NCBI RefSeq assembly: GCF_000420665.1
Contig: NZ_ATVJ01000001.1
Coordinates: forward strand, 124,001 to 188,000
Direction: 5' to 3'
Source of the DNA: Ponticaulis koreensis DSM 19734
GTDB taxonomy: Bacteria; Pseudomonadota; Alphaproteobacteria; Caulobacterales; Hyphomonadaceae
DNA: 64,000 nt
Shown: in pieces, positions 47,638-55,623 of the stretch
Layout: each line of letters opens with the position of its first letter
How positions within the stretch are numbered: position 1 is the first letter of the stretch
Notes under the pieces: model-generated
The model's input: the letters and a program-made list of their open reading frames with translations, nothing else
Database searches by the model: none
Told to the model about the DNA's origin: nothing
Made by a program: the position numbers and the translations under genes

Positions 47638-48414
47638 TTATTTGTTTTTAAAGTGGGCGTCGCGCTTCTCGATGAAGGCTTCCATGCCCTCATCCTTGTC
47701 TTCTGTCGCGAAAGCAGCGTGGAACAGGCGGCGCTCGAACAACACGCCCTGGCTGAGCGCGGTCTCATAGGCTGCATTCACGCTTTCCTTCACCATCATA
47801 GTGACAGGACGGGATTTTGCGTTAATGGAGGCAGCGACTTTCTTGGCCTCATCCATGAGAGAATCGGTAGGCACGACGCGTGCGACCAGTCCGGATCGTT
47901 CTGCTTCTTCAGCATCCATGAAACGGCCTGTAAGGCACATTTCCATAGCCTTGGACTTGCCCACAAAGCGCGTCAGGCGCTGCGTACCACCTGCGCCCGG
48001 CGGAATACCAAGATTGATCTCAGGCTGGCCGAACTTTGCATTCTCTGCAGCGAGAATAAAATCGCACATCATTGCAAGCTCGCAACCACCGCCCAGCGCA
48101 TAGCCGGACACCGCTGCGATAACCGGCTTGCGACAGCTGGTGACGCGTTCCCAGTTCTTAGAGATCAGGTCTTTTTGATAGGCCGATGCGAAATCAAAAG
48201 CTTTGAGCTCTTTAATATCCGCGCCCGCAGCAAACGCCTTTTTAGACCCGATGATGACGATGCAGCCGATATCGTCATTCGCCTCGAAATCATCGAGCGC
48301 AGCTGTCATTTCATCCATCAGGGTGTTGTTTAGCGCATTCAGATCATCCGGGCGGTTCAGCCGGATAATTCCCGTCTGATCAGAAATCTCGATCAGAAGT
48401 GTTTCATAAGCCAT
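47638..48414 (-). CDS. Enoyl-CoA hydratase
   Basis: 258 residues of the crotonase family. The oxyanion loop AAGADIKEL, the GYALGGGCELAMMCDFILA segment with the first catalytic Glu region, and AKFGQPEINLGIPPGAGGTQ with the second Glu are present. It hydrates trans-2-enoyl-CoA in beta-oxidation. The start at 48414 has AAAGGA upstream; a longer frame from 48438 lacks a site. It stands between mutM and rpsT, a common arrangement in this class. Confidence 0.95.
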   Translation of the reverse strand: MAYETLLIEISDQTGIIRLNRPDDLNALNNTLMDEMTAALDDFEANDDIGCIVIIGSKKAFAAGADIKELKAFDFASAYQKDLISKNWERVTSCRKPVIAAVSGYALGGGCELAMMCDFILAAENAKFGQPEINLGIPPGAGGTQRLTRFVGKSKAMEMCLTGRFMDAEEAERSGLVARVVPTDSLMDEAKKVAASINAKSRPVTMMVKESVNAAYETALSQGVLFERRLFHAAFATEDKDEGMEAFIEKRDAHFKNK

Positions 48415-48548
48415 AAAGTGTCCTTTTCTGGCGAACAAATGTCAGAGCAAGCGCGAGTCGTTTCGCATGCTGCCCCTGGGTCTGTACGCACCCGGAACCA
48501 GTCCGCCGACAGACCATGAAGACGTGTATGCGTCAACAGATTCATCGA

Positions 48549-49403
48549 TCAGCGCTGGCAATGTGAGCAAAAGAAAGTGGATCGACCAGACTGGACTTTT
48601 CGAAGAACAGGTTTTGTGCAGGCGCTGCAAGCCTCGCCCTCACGGCCATAAACCTTAAAGCTGTGCTGGAAATAGCCGAGCGCGCCATCGGTGTGCGCAT
48701 AGTCTTTCAGCGTAGAGCCGCCAGCTTGAATCGCCCTTTCCAGAACCCCCCTCACGCATTGCGCCAGCACATCGCACTTCTTGCGCGAAACATTGCCTGC
48801 CAGGCGATTGGGAGAGATGCCTGCCATGAAGAGCGCCTCACACACATATATATTACCCAGACCTGCAACGACATGCTGATCAAGCAAAGCCGTCTTCACA
48901 GGGCTTTTCTTACCGCGAAATGCCTCATACAGGCTTTCACCGGAAAATGCGTTGGAAAGCGGTTCGGGCCCGACCTCAACGAACGGATCACCATCAGCCT
49001 CACCGAACATCTGCATATAGCCAAACCGTCGCGGATCATTGAACACAATCCGTACGCCCTTCCCCGTCAGAAACTCGACATGGTCATGCCTGGGATTAGT
49101 CGCCTGCGCGTGAGCAAACTCGCCGGGGTTCTGCTGAACCGGTATGTCAGGGTCGTGGATGGTGAAGCGGCCTGACATGCCCAGATGCATGACCAGCTTT
49201 TCGTTGCGGTCGGTTTCCGCCACCAGAAACTTTGCGCGGCGTGAAAGGCTAAGAATGCGCGCGCCCTCAAGCCGGTCCGCCATGCGTTCGGGAAACGGAA
49301 AGCGCAGATCAGCGCGGTTCAGCGTGACTTTGGCAAGCTCCTCGCCCTCCAGATATGGCTGGAGGCCACGACGCACGGTTTCGACTTCAGGTAACTCAGG
49401 CAT
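48549..49403 (-). CDS. mutM: Formamidopyrimidine-DNA glycosylase
   Basis: 284 residues. MPELPEVETVRRGLQPYLEG holds the catalytic Pro1 and Glu after Met removal. LVMHLGMSGRF is the lysine-containing loop, QHVVAGLGNIYVCEALF the helix-two-turn-helix, and the C-terminal zinc finger has two CxxC pairs (CSACTKPVLRKVQSGRSTFF plus the final CSHC). It excises 8-oxoguanine and cuts the strand. Divergent from the gene at 49495 with a 91-bp gap. Confidence 0.97.
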   Translation of the reverse strand: MPELPEVETVRRGLQPYLEGEELAKVTLNRADLRFPFPERMADRLEGARILSLSRRAKFLVAETDRNEKLVMHLGMSGRFTIHDPDIPVQQNPGEFAHAQATNPRHDHVEFLTGKGVRIVFNDPRRFGYMQMFGEADGDPFVEVGPEPLSNAFSGESLYEAFRGKKSPVKTALLDQHVVAGLGNIYVCEALFMAGISPNRLAGNVSRKKCDVLAQCVRGVLERAIQAGGSTLKDYAHTDGALGYFQHSFKVYGREGEACSACTKPVLRKVQSGRSTFFCSHCQR

Positions 49404-49494
49404 CCAAAAGTTGACTTCCTGTACTTTTCAACAATGAATTTATTCCGAGGTATTTTAAAAAGGCAGACCGTTAAAAAGGATAGATAGAGTCGTC

Positions 49495-50103
49495 ATGAAT
49501 CGATTGGAAATTTCGCTAACGGTGTGCAGCATCGTTACCACTTTAATCAGCATTGGAATGACGCTTTATGCCTTCCACTTAAGGCGTAAACTGCAAAAGC
49601 TCGATCTCGGAAGCCTACGCTACAGTGCACAAAAGCTCGCCCAAAAAATAGTTCGGAGCGGCTATCAACCTGACGTACTTCTTGTTCCTGACGCCAAGGT
49701 CGCAATTACCGCATACTTACTTAGTGAATACCTGCCCGTTCCTCCGGCCATTGTCGTTGGCTGTCGGCAAAACCGAGAAATTGCTTTCAACGGTAGCGAT
49801 CATCCCAAACGAGAAGGGTATATGACTGTCGACCGCGGAGATAAATTTCTTTTCATTCCTGATTTCTTGAGAAACTACTCCGGTAGAAAGTTTCTATTTG
49901 TAGACTCAATACATAAGCGCGGCACAACCATGAACGTCATCAGGACCGCGTTGAGTCCGGTGAGCGACGACCCCAGCACCTACAAGACTTGCTGTTTTGT
50001 TAGAAGCAAATCGTATGATGCAAATAACGAACCCGACTTCTTCCATAGAGAAATGAGCGGGAGAGTAGTTTTTCCCTGGGGCACGGTCGACGTGGACGCA
50101 TAA
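49495..50103 (+). CDS. Membrane-anchored phosphoribosyltransferase-like protein
   Basis: 202 residues. A single hydrophobic helix at about 5-27 (EISLTVCSIVTTLISIGMTL) is followed by a domain shaped like a type I phosphoribosyltransferase: a strand-helix start (YQPDVLLVPDAKVAITAYLL) and a PRPP-loop-like FLFVDSIHKRGTTMNVI (about 133-149). In known enzymes the loop reads D-D/E...TG-x-T/S; here it is D-S...RG-T-T, so binding of PRPP is uncertain. The end FPWGTVDVDA resembles the FPWE ending of some phosphoribosyltransferases. The gene looks more AT-rich than mutM and the MBOAT gene, which hints at transfer. The name is by fold pattern; substrate unknown. Confidence 0.55.
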   Translation: MNRLEISLTVCSIVTTLISIGMTLYAFHLRRKLQKLDLGSLRYSAQKLAQKIVRSGYQPDVLLVPDAKVAITAYLLSEYLPVPPAIVVGCRQNREIAFNGSDHPKREGYMTVDRGDKFLFIPDFLRNYSGRKFLFVDSIHKRGTTMNVIRTALSPVSDDPSTYKTCCFVRSKSYDANNEPDFFHREMSGRVVFPWGTVDVDA

Positions 50104-50109
50104 AATCTA

Positions 50110-51528
50110 TCAAAACTGGAAATAGACGAACGGCGCAGATTTCAGCGGATAGAGCGCCAGCGCCAGTGCGGCCAGACACCCCATACCCGCCCAATAGAGT
50201 GACGGATTCCGGAACACTGGAAGCTTTGGCAGGCCTTTCAGCTTGTCAGCCTGGCTGAACAGGCTGTCGATCACCAGAAGCAGAGGCACACAGAAAGCCA
50301 CCCATGAAAGGCTCTGCGGACCGCCTTCGCGCACACCGATCACACCAGCCCACACAGATAGCGTGTCGGACAGGCTTTCAGCGCGGAATGGCACCCATGC
50401 CGCGAACACCAGCGCAACGGTCAGAACGATACCCACGACGCCTTTCAGGGCCGGTACGAGCGAGCGACCATTCGCGCCGCCCATGACAAAGCGATGGACG
50501 CTCAGCGCTGCGCCATGGATTGCGCCCCAGATAACAAAGCTCCACGCCGCGCCATGCCAGAGGCCGCCCAGCACCATAGTGATCATGAGATTGCGATAGG
50601 TTTTGACCGGCCCTTTACGGTTTCCGCCCAGCGGAATGTAGAGATAATCACGAAGCCAGAAGGACAGCGACATATGCCAGCGACGCCAGAACTCGGCGAT
50701 GGACGGCGAGCTATACGGATCGTTGAAGTTCTTTGGAATGAAATAGCCGAACCAGCGCGCAACGCCGATCGCCATCAACGAATATCCCGCGAAGTCGAAA
50801 TATATCTGCGTACCGAAAGCGAATGTCGCGGCAATCACGGATGGCGTGTCCCATGCGCTGATATCGGCGAACACAGGGTCCACGAATGGCGCGATATTGT
50901 CAGCAATCGCCGCTTTATAAATGAAACCCAGAATGAAGGCGCGCGCACCTGCCGCCAGAAGCGCAGATGAGAACGTCTTCTTCCTGTCGATCTGCATCAT
51001 AAAGCTTGCCGCGCGCACAATCGGGCCAGCCACGAGCTGCGGGAAGAACGAGATATAAAGCGCTACGCGAGACAGGCGCGTCTCAACCGGAATATCCTTG
51101 CGATAAATATCCACCAGATAGGAAATCGCCTGGAAGATATAAAAGCTGATACCGACCGGCAGGATGATGTTCAGCGTCGGCCAACTCGCGCTCATACCGA
51201 CAGCACTCAGCGCTGCAGCTGCACTTTCAGAGAAGAAGCCAAAATATTTGAACGTGCCCAGCATGACGAGCTGGAAGATGATCGCGCTCCACAGAACCGT
51301 CAGCTGCCCGCGCCCCACTTCAGCGCGCTGATTCATCAGAATGCCTGCCAGCCATGAAACGAGGATGACGGCGCCGATGAGCGCCAGAAAACGTACATCC
51401 CACCAGCCATAGAACACGGCGCTCGTCACGAGCAGCCAGTGATTGCGCCACGCACCACGCATCAGCCCCCAATAAACGCCCAGAACGACGAGCAGGAAGA
51501 GCGGAAAAATTGCCTCGGTGAAGATCAT
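50110..51528 (-). CDS. MBOAT-family O-acyltransferase (AlgI/DltB-like)
   Basis: 472 residues with about 11 membrane segments. The family core is PSIAEFWRRWHMSLSFWLRD followed by YIPLGGNRKG, with the invariant active-site His in GGLWHGAAWSFV. These proteins pass an acetyl group across the inner membrane to a periplasmic acceptor such as an exopolysaccharide. It overlaps the upstream SGNH-like gene by 4 bp (ATGA) and is clearly its partner. The 3' end is 6 bp from the convergent gene at 49495. Confidence 0.93.
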   Translation of the reverse strand: MIFTEAIFPLFLLVVLGVYWGLMRGAWRNHWLLVTSAVFYGWWDVRFLALIGAVILVSWLAGILMNQRAEVGRGQLTVLWSAIIFQLVMLGTFKYFGFFSESAAAALSAVGMSASWPTLNIILPVGISFYIFQAISYLVDIYRKDIPVETRLSRVALYISFFPQLVAGPIVRAASFMMQIDRKKTFSSALLAAGARAFILGFIYKAAIADNIAPFVDPVFADISAWDTPSVIAATFAFGTQIYFDFAGYSLMAIGVARWFGYFIPKNFNDPYSSPSIAEFWRRWHMSLSFWLRDYLYIPLGGNRKGPVKTYRNLMITMVLGGLWHGAAWSFVIWGAIHGAALSVHRFVMGGANGRSLVPALKGVVGIVLTVALVFAAWVPFRAESLSDTLSVWAGVIGVREGGPQSLSWVAFCVPLLLVIDSLFSQADKLKGLPKLPVFRNPSLYWAGMGCLAALALALYPLKSAPFVYFQF

Positions 51529-52604
51529 TGAAGCGCCCCCCAGCTTTCAATCTGGCCAGCGAGCCATGTTGTGTAGACGTCCGCGCCTTCCGCCAGAAGA
51601 TGCTCATGATCGAGCCAGACCTCGCCCTCAAGCTGGGAAAGAAGCTGACGATCAACCGGCGCAATGCACGGATACTCAGCCAACTCACCAGCACACAGGC
51701 GCGCGACATATTGGCGATCTTCTGGCGGCAGAACCGGCGGATAGTAATACGCGATACGGCGCACGCCCGCCTCTTGCAGACGCTCTCGCTGATCCAGACG
51801 GAACAGGCGCGCCCATGACGGCCCGGTTTCCGGATGAATTTCAGCTGGCACATTGAGCGCTTCGACGATCTCGTCGACCGGCCAGTCGAATGTTTCACGC
51901 GGCATGTTCTGCGGATCAAAAGACGGGAACGGCTCGACATCGCTTGCGGCTTCACCCGTCGCGAGCAGCCCGATATTGGTCCAGTTCATTGCCGCATGGA
52001 CCTTCAGAAGCACCCAGTTCTTCACGCAGTCAGCCATGCCGTGGCACGCGCCCTGCGCGAGGCCCTTCATAGACCAGTAAGCCGAATTCGGATCGAATTG
52101 CTCGATGGCGCGGTCAGAAAACTTGGCGACATTAAATACATAGGCCGGATTGCTATCGAAGAGGTCAGCCACCTCCAGAAACACAACATCAGGCGCCATG
52201 CCTGTCATACGCATAAACTGCCAGAGGTGAGCATCACGCTCCTGAAGGCTCGCGCCCTGAAGCGAAAGGTTCACAACGCGATGCGGGTAGCCCGCCGCGC
52301 GCAGCTGCGCTGTCAGCGCTTCATCATCAATCGCATTGCGCGAAAAGCTCGCGCCTACAAACACAACGAATGGCGTATCCGGTTCGTTGCGGACCTGTTC
52401 GGCCGCATAGGTAACAAACTGGTCGTATTCGGTCGGGCGGGTAATCTCCGCCTGTTCAGAGCCCACCCGTATTGCAAAGCTGGTCACAGCGAAAGCCGAC
52501 AGAAAGAACGCAACGCCGGTCAACATGCCGGAACGCGCCGGCGCACGAAGTGTCCGCGCCAGTATCAGCGCAAGTCCCGCTGTCAGAAGTGCAATCCAAT
52601 GCAT
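51525..52604 (-). CDS. SGNH/AlgX-like periplasmic protein paired with the MBOAT acyltransferase
   Basis: About 359 residues. An N-terminal hydrophobic anchor starts right at the chosen methionine (HWIALLTAGLALILA). FVVFVGASFSRNAIDDEAL resembles the GDS-like block I, with Ser as nucleophile, and DHEHLLAEGADVYTTWLAG near the end has the Asp-x-x-His of block V. AlgX/AlgJ-type partners complete acetyl transfer in the periplasm. The start at 52604 gives the anchor at the N-terminus; an upstream ATG at 52703 is possible but adds an unlikely leader. Confidence 0.78.
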   Translation of the reverse strand: MHWIALLTAGLALILARTLRAPARSGMLTGVAFFLSAFAVTSFAIRVGSEQAEITRPTEYDQFVTYAAEQVRNEPDTPFVVFVGASFSRNAIDDEALTAQLRAAGYPHRVVNLSLQGASLQERDAHLWQFMRMTGMAPDVVFLEVADLFDSNPAYVFNVAKFSDRAIEQFDPNSAYWSMKGLAQGACHGMADCVKNWVLLKVHAAMNWTNIGLLATGEAASDVEPFPSFDPQNMPRETFDWPVDEIVEALNVPAEIHPETGPSWARLFRLDQRERLQEAGVRRIAYYYPPVLPPEDRQYVARLCAGELAEYPCIAPVDRQLLSQLEGEVWLDHEHLLAEGADVYTTWLAGQIESWGALQ

Positions 52605-52852
52605 GTGTATAAGCGTCCCGCGTCCACCATAAATCCCGGCTGACTGTCGCGTAAAAAGACTGAATTGTGGTGATTGCGGCCCCTTAAACTGCGCCGCCCC
52701 CATTAACGCTCCGGTAGGAAACCCCGCATTTTAGCCTATTCCCGCTCGAATCCGTCTCCCGCCTCACACGAAAGTGAGATTTGATAGATGAAGACCGGAT
52801 TTAGGTATTTGAAATCCACGACGGATTAGGTATACGCAGTGCCCTTTGGTGT

Positions 52853-52928
52853 GCCGCGTTAGCTCAGCTGGTAGAGCATCGCATTCGTAATGCGGGGGTC
52901 AGGTGTTCAAGTCACCTACGCGGCACCA
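52853..52928 (+). tRNA. tRNA-Thr, anticodon CGT
   Basis: A full cloverleaf can be drawn: acceptor GCCGCGT/ACGCGGC (7 bp), D arm GCTC..GAGC, anticodon stem TCGCA/TGCGG with one T-G pair and loop TTCGTAA (anticodon CGT), T arm AGGTG/CACCT with loop TTCAAGT, discriminator A and encoded CCA. The 3' end is shared with the last codons of the serine recombinase on the other strand and is the probable attachment site of the mobile element. Confidence 0.96.
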
Positions 52929-54474
52929 TTTTACACGCAGGGTCAAAACTTAACGATTTTCGGCTCATTTTTTCTCCTAACTCATTGATTATATTGAAAA
53001 CACCAGAATAAGCCGGGTGTTCAAACCCATGACCACGGGCATATCGCACGGCTTCAGTAAAACTCAGCCTCGTGAGCAACCTTTTCAGCGCTAAACTGCC
53101 TGAATTCCATAGCTTTTTGGGTTCCGACAGAAATCTCAAGGAGTGTTCAAACAGCTCGTCGAATGGCATGATAGGAGCGCCAACTTTTGAGGCCTTCTGT
53201 GTCAGGATGGTCTTTTCATCCTGAAGTTCTTCAATGCGCTTTTCAAAAGCCTCCGCGACTCGCGAATTAGAGGTTTGCACAATCCGCTCTACCAGCGCAC
53301 TGATCTCTGTCTCTTTAGATTCCGCTTCTTTCAAGAACTTAGCGCGCTGACTATCGATGTCTTGCGTTTTCTGATCCCAACGTAATCTGAACATCTCTCT
53401 CAGTATGATCACCATCGTCTGCGACGGGACGAGAGTGTTTAAAATATCCGCAAATTCCCCTTCGATTTTATCGCGAGGGATAGTTTTCGATTTCATTTCG
53501 CAGTCTTTGTTCGAGCACCAATAATACGGATAGTGACGACATTTGCCCTTCGCCCAGCCGCCTGTAAGCAAATTACCGCAGCTCGCGCATGCCACTGATC
53601 CACGAAGTGGAAAGTCTTCATTGGTGTCGACCCGCGCTTTCGTAAAGCTACGTGCTTTCATGCGCTGCTTGATACGCTTGTGTGTTTCGAGGTCGATCAA
53701 AGGCTCATGCTTGCCTTCGGCCTTAATGCCCCAACACTTCGCATCAATCTTTCCGGCATAAAATGGATTTTCGAGAATACGAATAACCGTCTGCGAACGC
53801 ACATTGCCTGCTGCAGTATTCTTGGGAAATTCTGGAATACTGCTCAGATAGCGCTCGATCTCTGCTATGGAACGGAAGTGACCACTGGCGTATCCCTTCA
53901 GAGCATTTTCGATGATGGAGGCAAGAGGCTCGTCACGGACGACAATCTTACCGCCACCCTTGGCCGGGACATATTTGTAGCCGATAGGTTTTTGAAAAAC
54001 CCAGTATCCTTGCTTTAAGCGCGCTTCGCTCTTCTGTCGGTTCTGGCGCGTGTTCTGCTCTCGATCCAAAGCGCCCTGAGCCGCAACGATCGTCTCGATG
54101 AACCGTCCTTCGGGCGTTTCTTCAAACTGATAATTCAGGCATTCAGGGATCGCGTTTCGAGCTTTGAGTGTCCGGCGTAATGTCCAATGAAACTCGATGT
54201 CGCGTGCAAATCTTTTTAGATCATCAAAAATGACAACGTGAGGCTCCCCGTTTTGGGCCTCAAGAAACTTCAACAACGCGACCATTCCCGGACGAGCCAT
54301 GAAATCACCACCTCCCGACGCAGAATCTGGGAAGACAGCCTCCACATGGTAACCTTGCTGCTCAGCGTATTCACGGCACCTGAACTCCTGAGAACTCAAT
54401 CCGCTTCCTTTGAGCTGCGACCGGGAGGAAACACGACAATAAATGATCGCTTTTCGCGGTTTCTGATTTGTCAT
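52912..54474 (-). CDS. Large serine recombinase (integrase of the element)
   Basis: 520 residues. The resolvase N-terminal domain has the catalytic serine in YCRVSSRSQ (Ser16) and the arginines in DDLKRFARD. The recombinase domain spans about 160-285, and a zinc ribbon follows with CASC (296-299) and CSNKDC (320-325). A coiled-coil comes at about 365-430. Length and order fit phage- and ICE-type large serine integrases. The stop codon and the last five codons lie inside the tRNA-Thr gene, so the C-terminus (ending MVPRR) is specified by host tRNA sequence. The start overlaps the stop of the gene at 54471 (ATGA) with a GGAGG site inside that gene. Confidence 0.93.
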   Translation of the reverse strand: MTNQKPRKAIIYCRVSSRSQLKGSGLSSQEFRCREYAEQQGYHVEAVFPDSASGGGDFMARPGMVALLKFLEAQNGEPHVVIFDDLKRFARDIEFHWTLRRTLKARNAIPECLNYQFEETPEGRFIETIVAAQGALDREQNTRQNRQKSEARLKQGYWVFQKPIGYKYVPAKGGGKIVVRDEPLASIIENALKGYASGHFRSIAEIERYLSSIPEFPKNTAAGNVRSQTVIRILENPFYAGKIDAKCWGIKAEGKHEPLIDLETHKRIKQRMKARSFTKARVDTNEDFPLRGSVACASCGNLLTGGWAKGKCRHYPYYWCSNKDCEMKSKTIPRDKIEGEFADILNTLVPSQTMVIILREMFRLRWDQKTQDIDSQRAKFLKEAESKETEISALVERIVQTSNSRVAEAFEKRIEELQDEKTILTQKASKVGAPIMPFDELFEHSLRFLSEPKKLWNSGSLALKRLLTRLSFTEAVRYARGHGFEHPAYSGVFNIINELGEKMSRKSLSFDPACKMVPRR

Positions 54475-54809
54475 ACCTCCTCCTTTTCCGGCACCGTCAG
54501 CGCCTTCGTAAGTTCCGTTTCAATTAGCTTTGGGAGAGAGTATTTTACACTATTGCGGCGCTCTTGCGTTCTTTCGAGGCAATCTTGGCCACTCTGTCCA
54601 CAGGCTTGCTGCACTGGATGAACTGAAAAGCCAAAATCAACGAATGCGCATGCGATCTCCCACAGCGCAGCAAGAACCTCTTCAACTTGCTCTTCACTGC
54701 ACCCATCGTCCAATAAACGTTGAGAACAAACCAAAAAATCTAACTCCACAGAGGGCGCACCAGTCCACTGCGCGACTAAGCTTTCTGGATTGGTAGATTT
54801 ACCGGACAT
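54471..54809 (-). CDS. Small protein coupled to the serine recombinase
   Basis: 112 residues with no membrane segment. It has Cys residues scattered in the first 70 positions and a helical, acidic N-terminal half (DDGCSEEQVEEVLAALWEIA). Its stop overlaps the recombinase start by 4 bp, so the two are translated together. It could help the recombinase, for example as a directionality or regulatory factor, but there is no sequence evidence for that. Family not recognised. Confidence 0.7.
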   Translation of the reverse strand: MSGKSTNPESLVAQWTGAPSVELDFLVCSQRLLDDGCSEEQVEEVLAALWEIACAFVDFGFSVHPVQQACGQSGQDCLERTQERRNSVKYSLPKLIETELTKALTVPEKEEV

Positions 54810-54935
54810 GCCGAAGCGCTCCTGTAGCTAGTTGGTTTTGGTTCTTGCTCCTGTAAAATCTTGCCCTCACACTTCCGAGAACAAAAAAGGAACATTAAAA
54901 CAAGTTTCTAGAGTTGTCACTTGTTAATTTGGAAA

Positions 54936-54968
54936 GCCCGCTGAACGAAAACCAATCGTGCAGCGGAC
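54936..54968 (-). terminator. Possible terminator after the 55,608-54,974 gene pair
   Basis: A 13-position stem with two mismatches (GCCCGCTG...CAGCGGAC) lies 6 bp past the stop at 54974 and, on the minus strand, ends in GGGCTTTCC. The T-run is poor, so this is tentative. Confidence 0.5.
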
Positions 54969-54973
54969 TTGTT

Positions 54974-55267
54974 TCAATGGCTTTGCCCGAAGTCCACACA
55001 CGCTTTTCCAGCCATGCGGCTCTGACTAAAACCTTTGTCCAAAGAGCAGTGCGCCCCATCAAGGCTCTGTCTCAATTGAGCCAGCCGCTCTTGCGTCCGC
55101 TCATAAACCATCGTGTTGACCTGGGGCGTCACGATCCCCTTCGGCGTCAATTGCGGCGCAGGCTCAGGTGGGCAGCGCTGGCTTTCCAACATGTCCATTT
55201 CAGCTTTGGTTTTGATGTCTGGGAATTGCGGACGCACAGCATCATTGAAGACATCGGGCGCGCTCAC
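54974..55267 (-). CDS. Small hydrophilic protein of the mobile element
   Basis: 97 residues, rich in charged residues and Pro, without membrane segments; the middle (YERTQERLAQLRQSLDGAHC) is helical. It starts with a GTG that overlaps the stop of the upstream gene (GTGA), so it is the last gene of the VirD4 - 114 aa - 97 aa operon. Family not recognised. Confidence 0.6.
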   Translation of the reverse strand: MSAPDVFNDAVRPQFPDIKTKAEMDMLESQRCPPEPAPQLTPKGIVTPQVNTMVYERTQERLAQLRQSLDGAHCSLDKGFSQSRMAGKACVDFGQSH

Positions 55268-55608
55268 TCACCATGCCCCTGATCTTTCGCGGCATCTGTC
55301 TGCTGAGGTTCGTCGCTACGCAATTGCTCCAGTCGCTCACGTGGAGTGCGCAAAACAAGCCGATGATTGATCGGCCAGGCCTCAGCTTCGACCGTGATCC
55401 CGTTATTGTCGCGGTGATTGAAACCCACACCGACTTTGGTGAAATAGCTCTGGCCGTTATCCCCGTCTTTCACACTGAAGGCATTGTAATCAGGGCCGCG
55501 ATTAACAGGCGCTTCAGCGGCTTGCGGTTGCGTCTCCGTCGCGTTGCTCTGGGTGACTTCAGGCTCAGCTTGCGAGACACAAGGGTTTTGCTGTGTCGTT
55601 TCACTCAT
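55264..55608 (-). CDS. Small conserved plasmid/ICE-type protein next to the coupling ATPase
   Basis: 114 residues. The N-terminal third is a low-complexity Q/T/E/A stretch. The C-terminal part, FTKVGVGFNHRDNNGITVEA then WPINHRLVLRTPRERLEQL, fits a small widespread family in which a W/F-x-x-V/I-G-x-x-F-x-H-x-D-x-x-G strand pattern precedes an L-P-x-x-G-x-x-V-L-R strand, often found in proteobacterial chromosomes and mobile elements and of unknown function. It is 15 bp downstream of the virD4-like gene and overlaps the next gene by 4 bp. Confidence 0.7.
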   Translation of the reverse strand: MSETTQQNPCVSQAEPEVTQSNATETQPQAAEAPVNRGPDYNAFSVKDGDNGQSYFTKVGVGFNHRDNNGITVEAEAWPINHRLVLRTPRERLEQLRSDEPQQTDAAKDQGHGE

Positions 55609-55623
55609 GAGAGGGCTCCGTCG

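Noticed and set aside
51320-51955. Open frame of about 211 codons on the minus strand across the MBOAT/SGNH junction
   Set aside because: It overlaps two coupled genes in another frame and has an Arg/Ser-rich composition typical of a shadow frame.
51834-52643. Open frame of about 269 codons on the plus strand opposite the SGNH-like gene
   Set aside because: Antisense to a gene with clear SGNH-like and anchor features; no ribosome site or family match.
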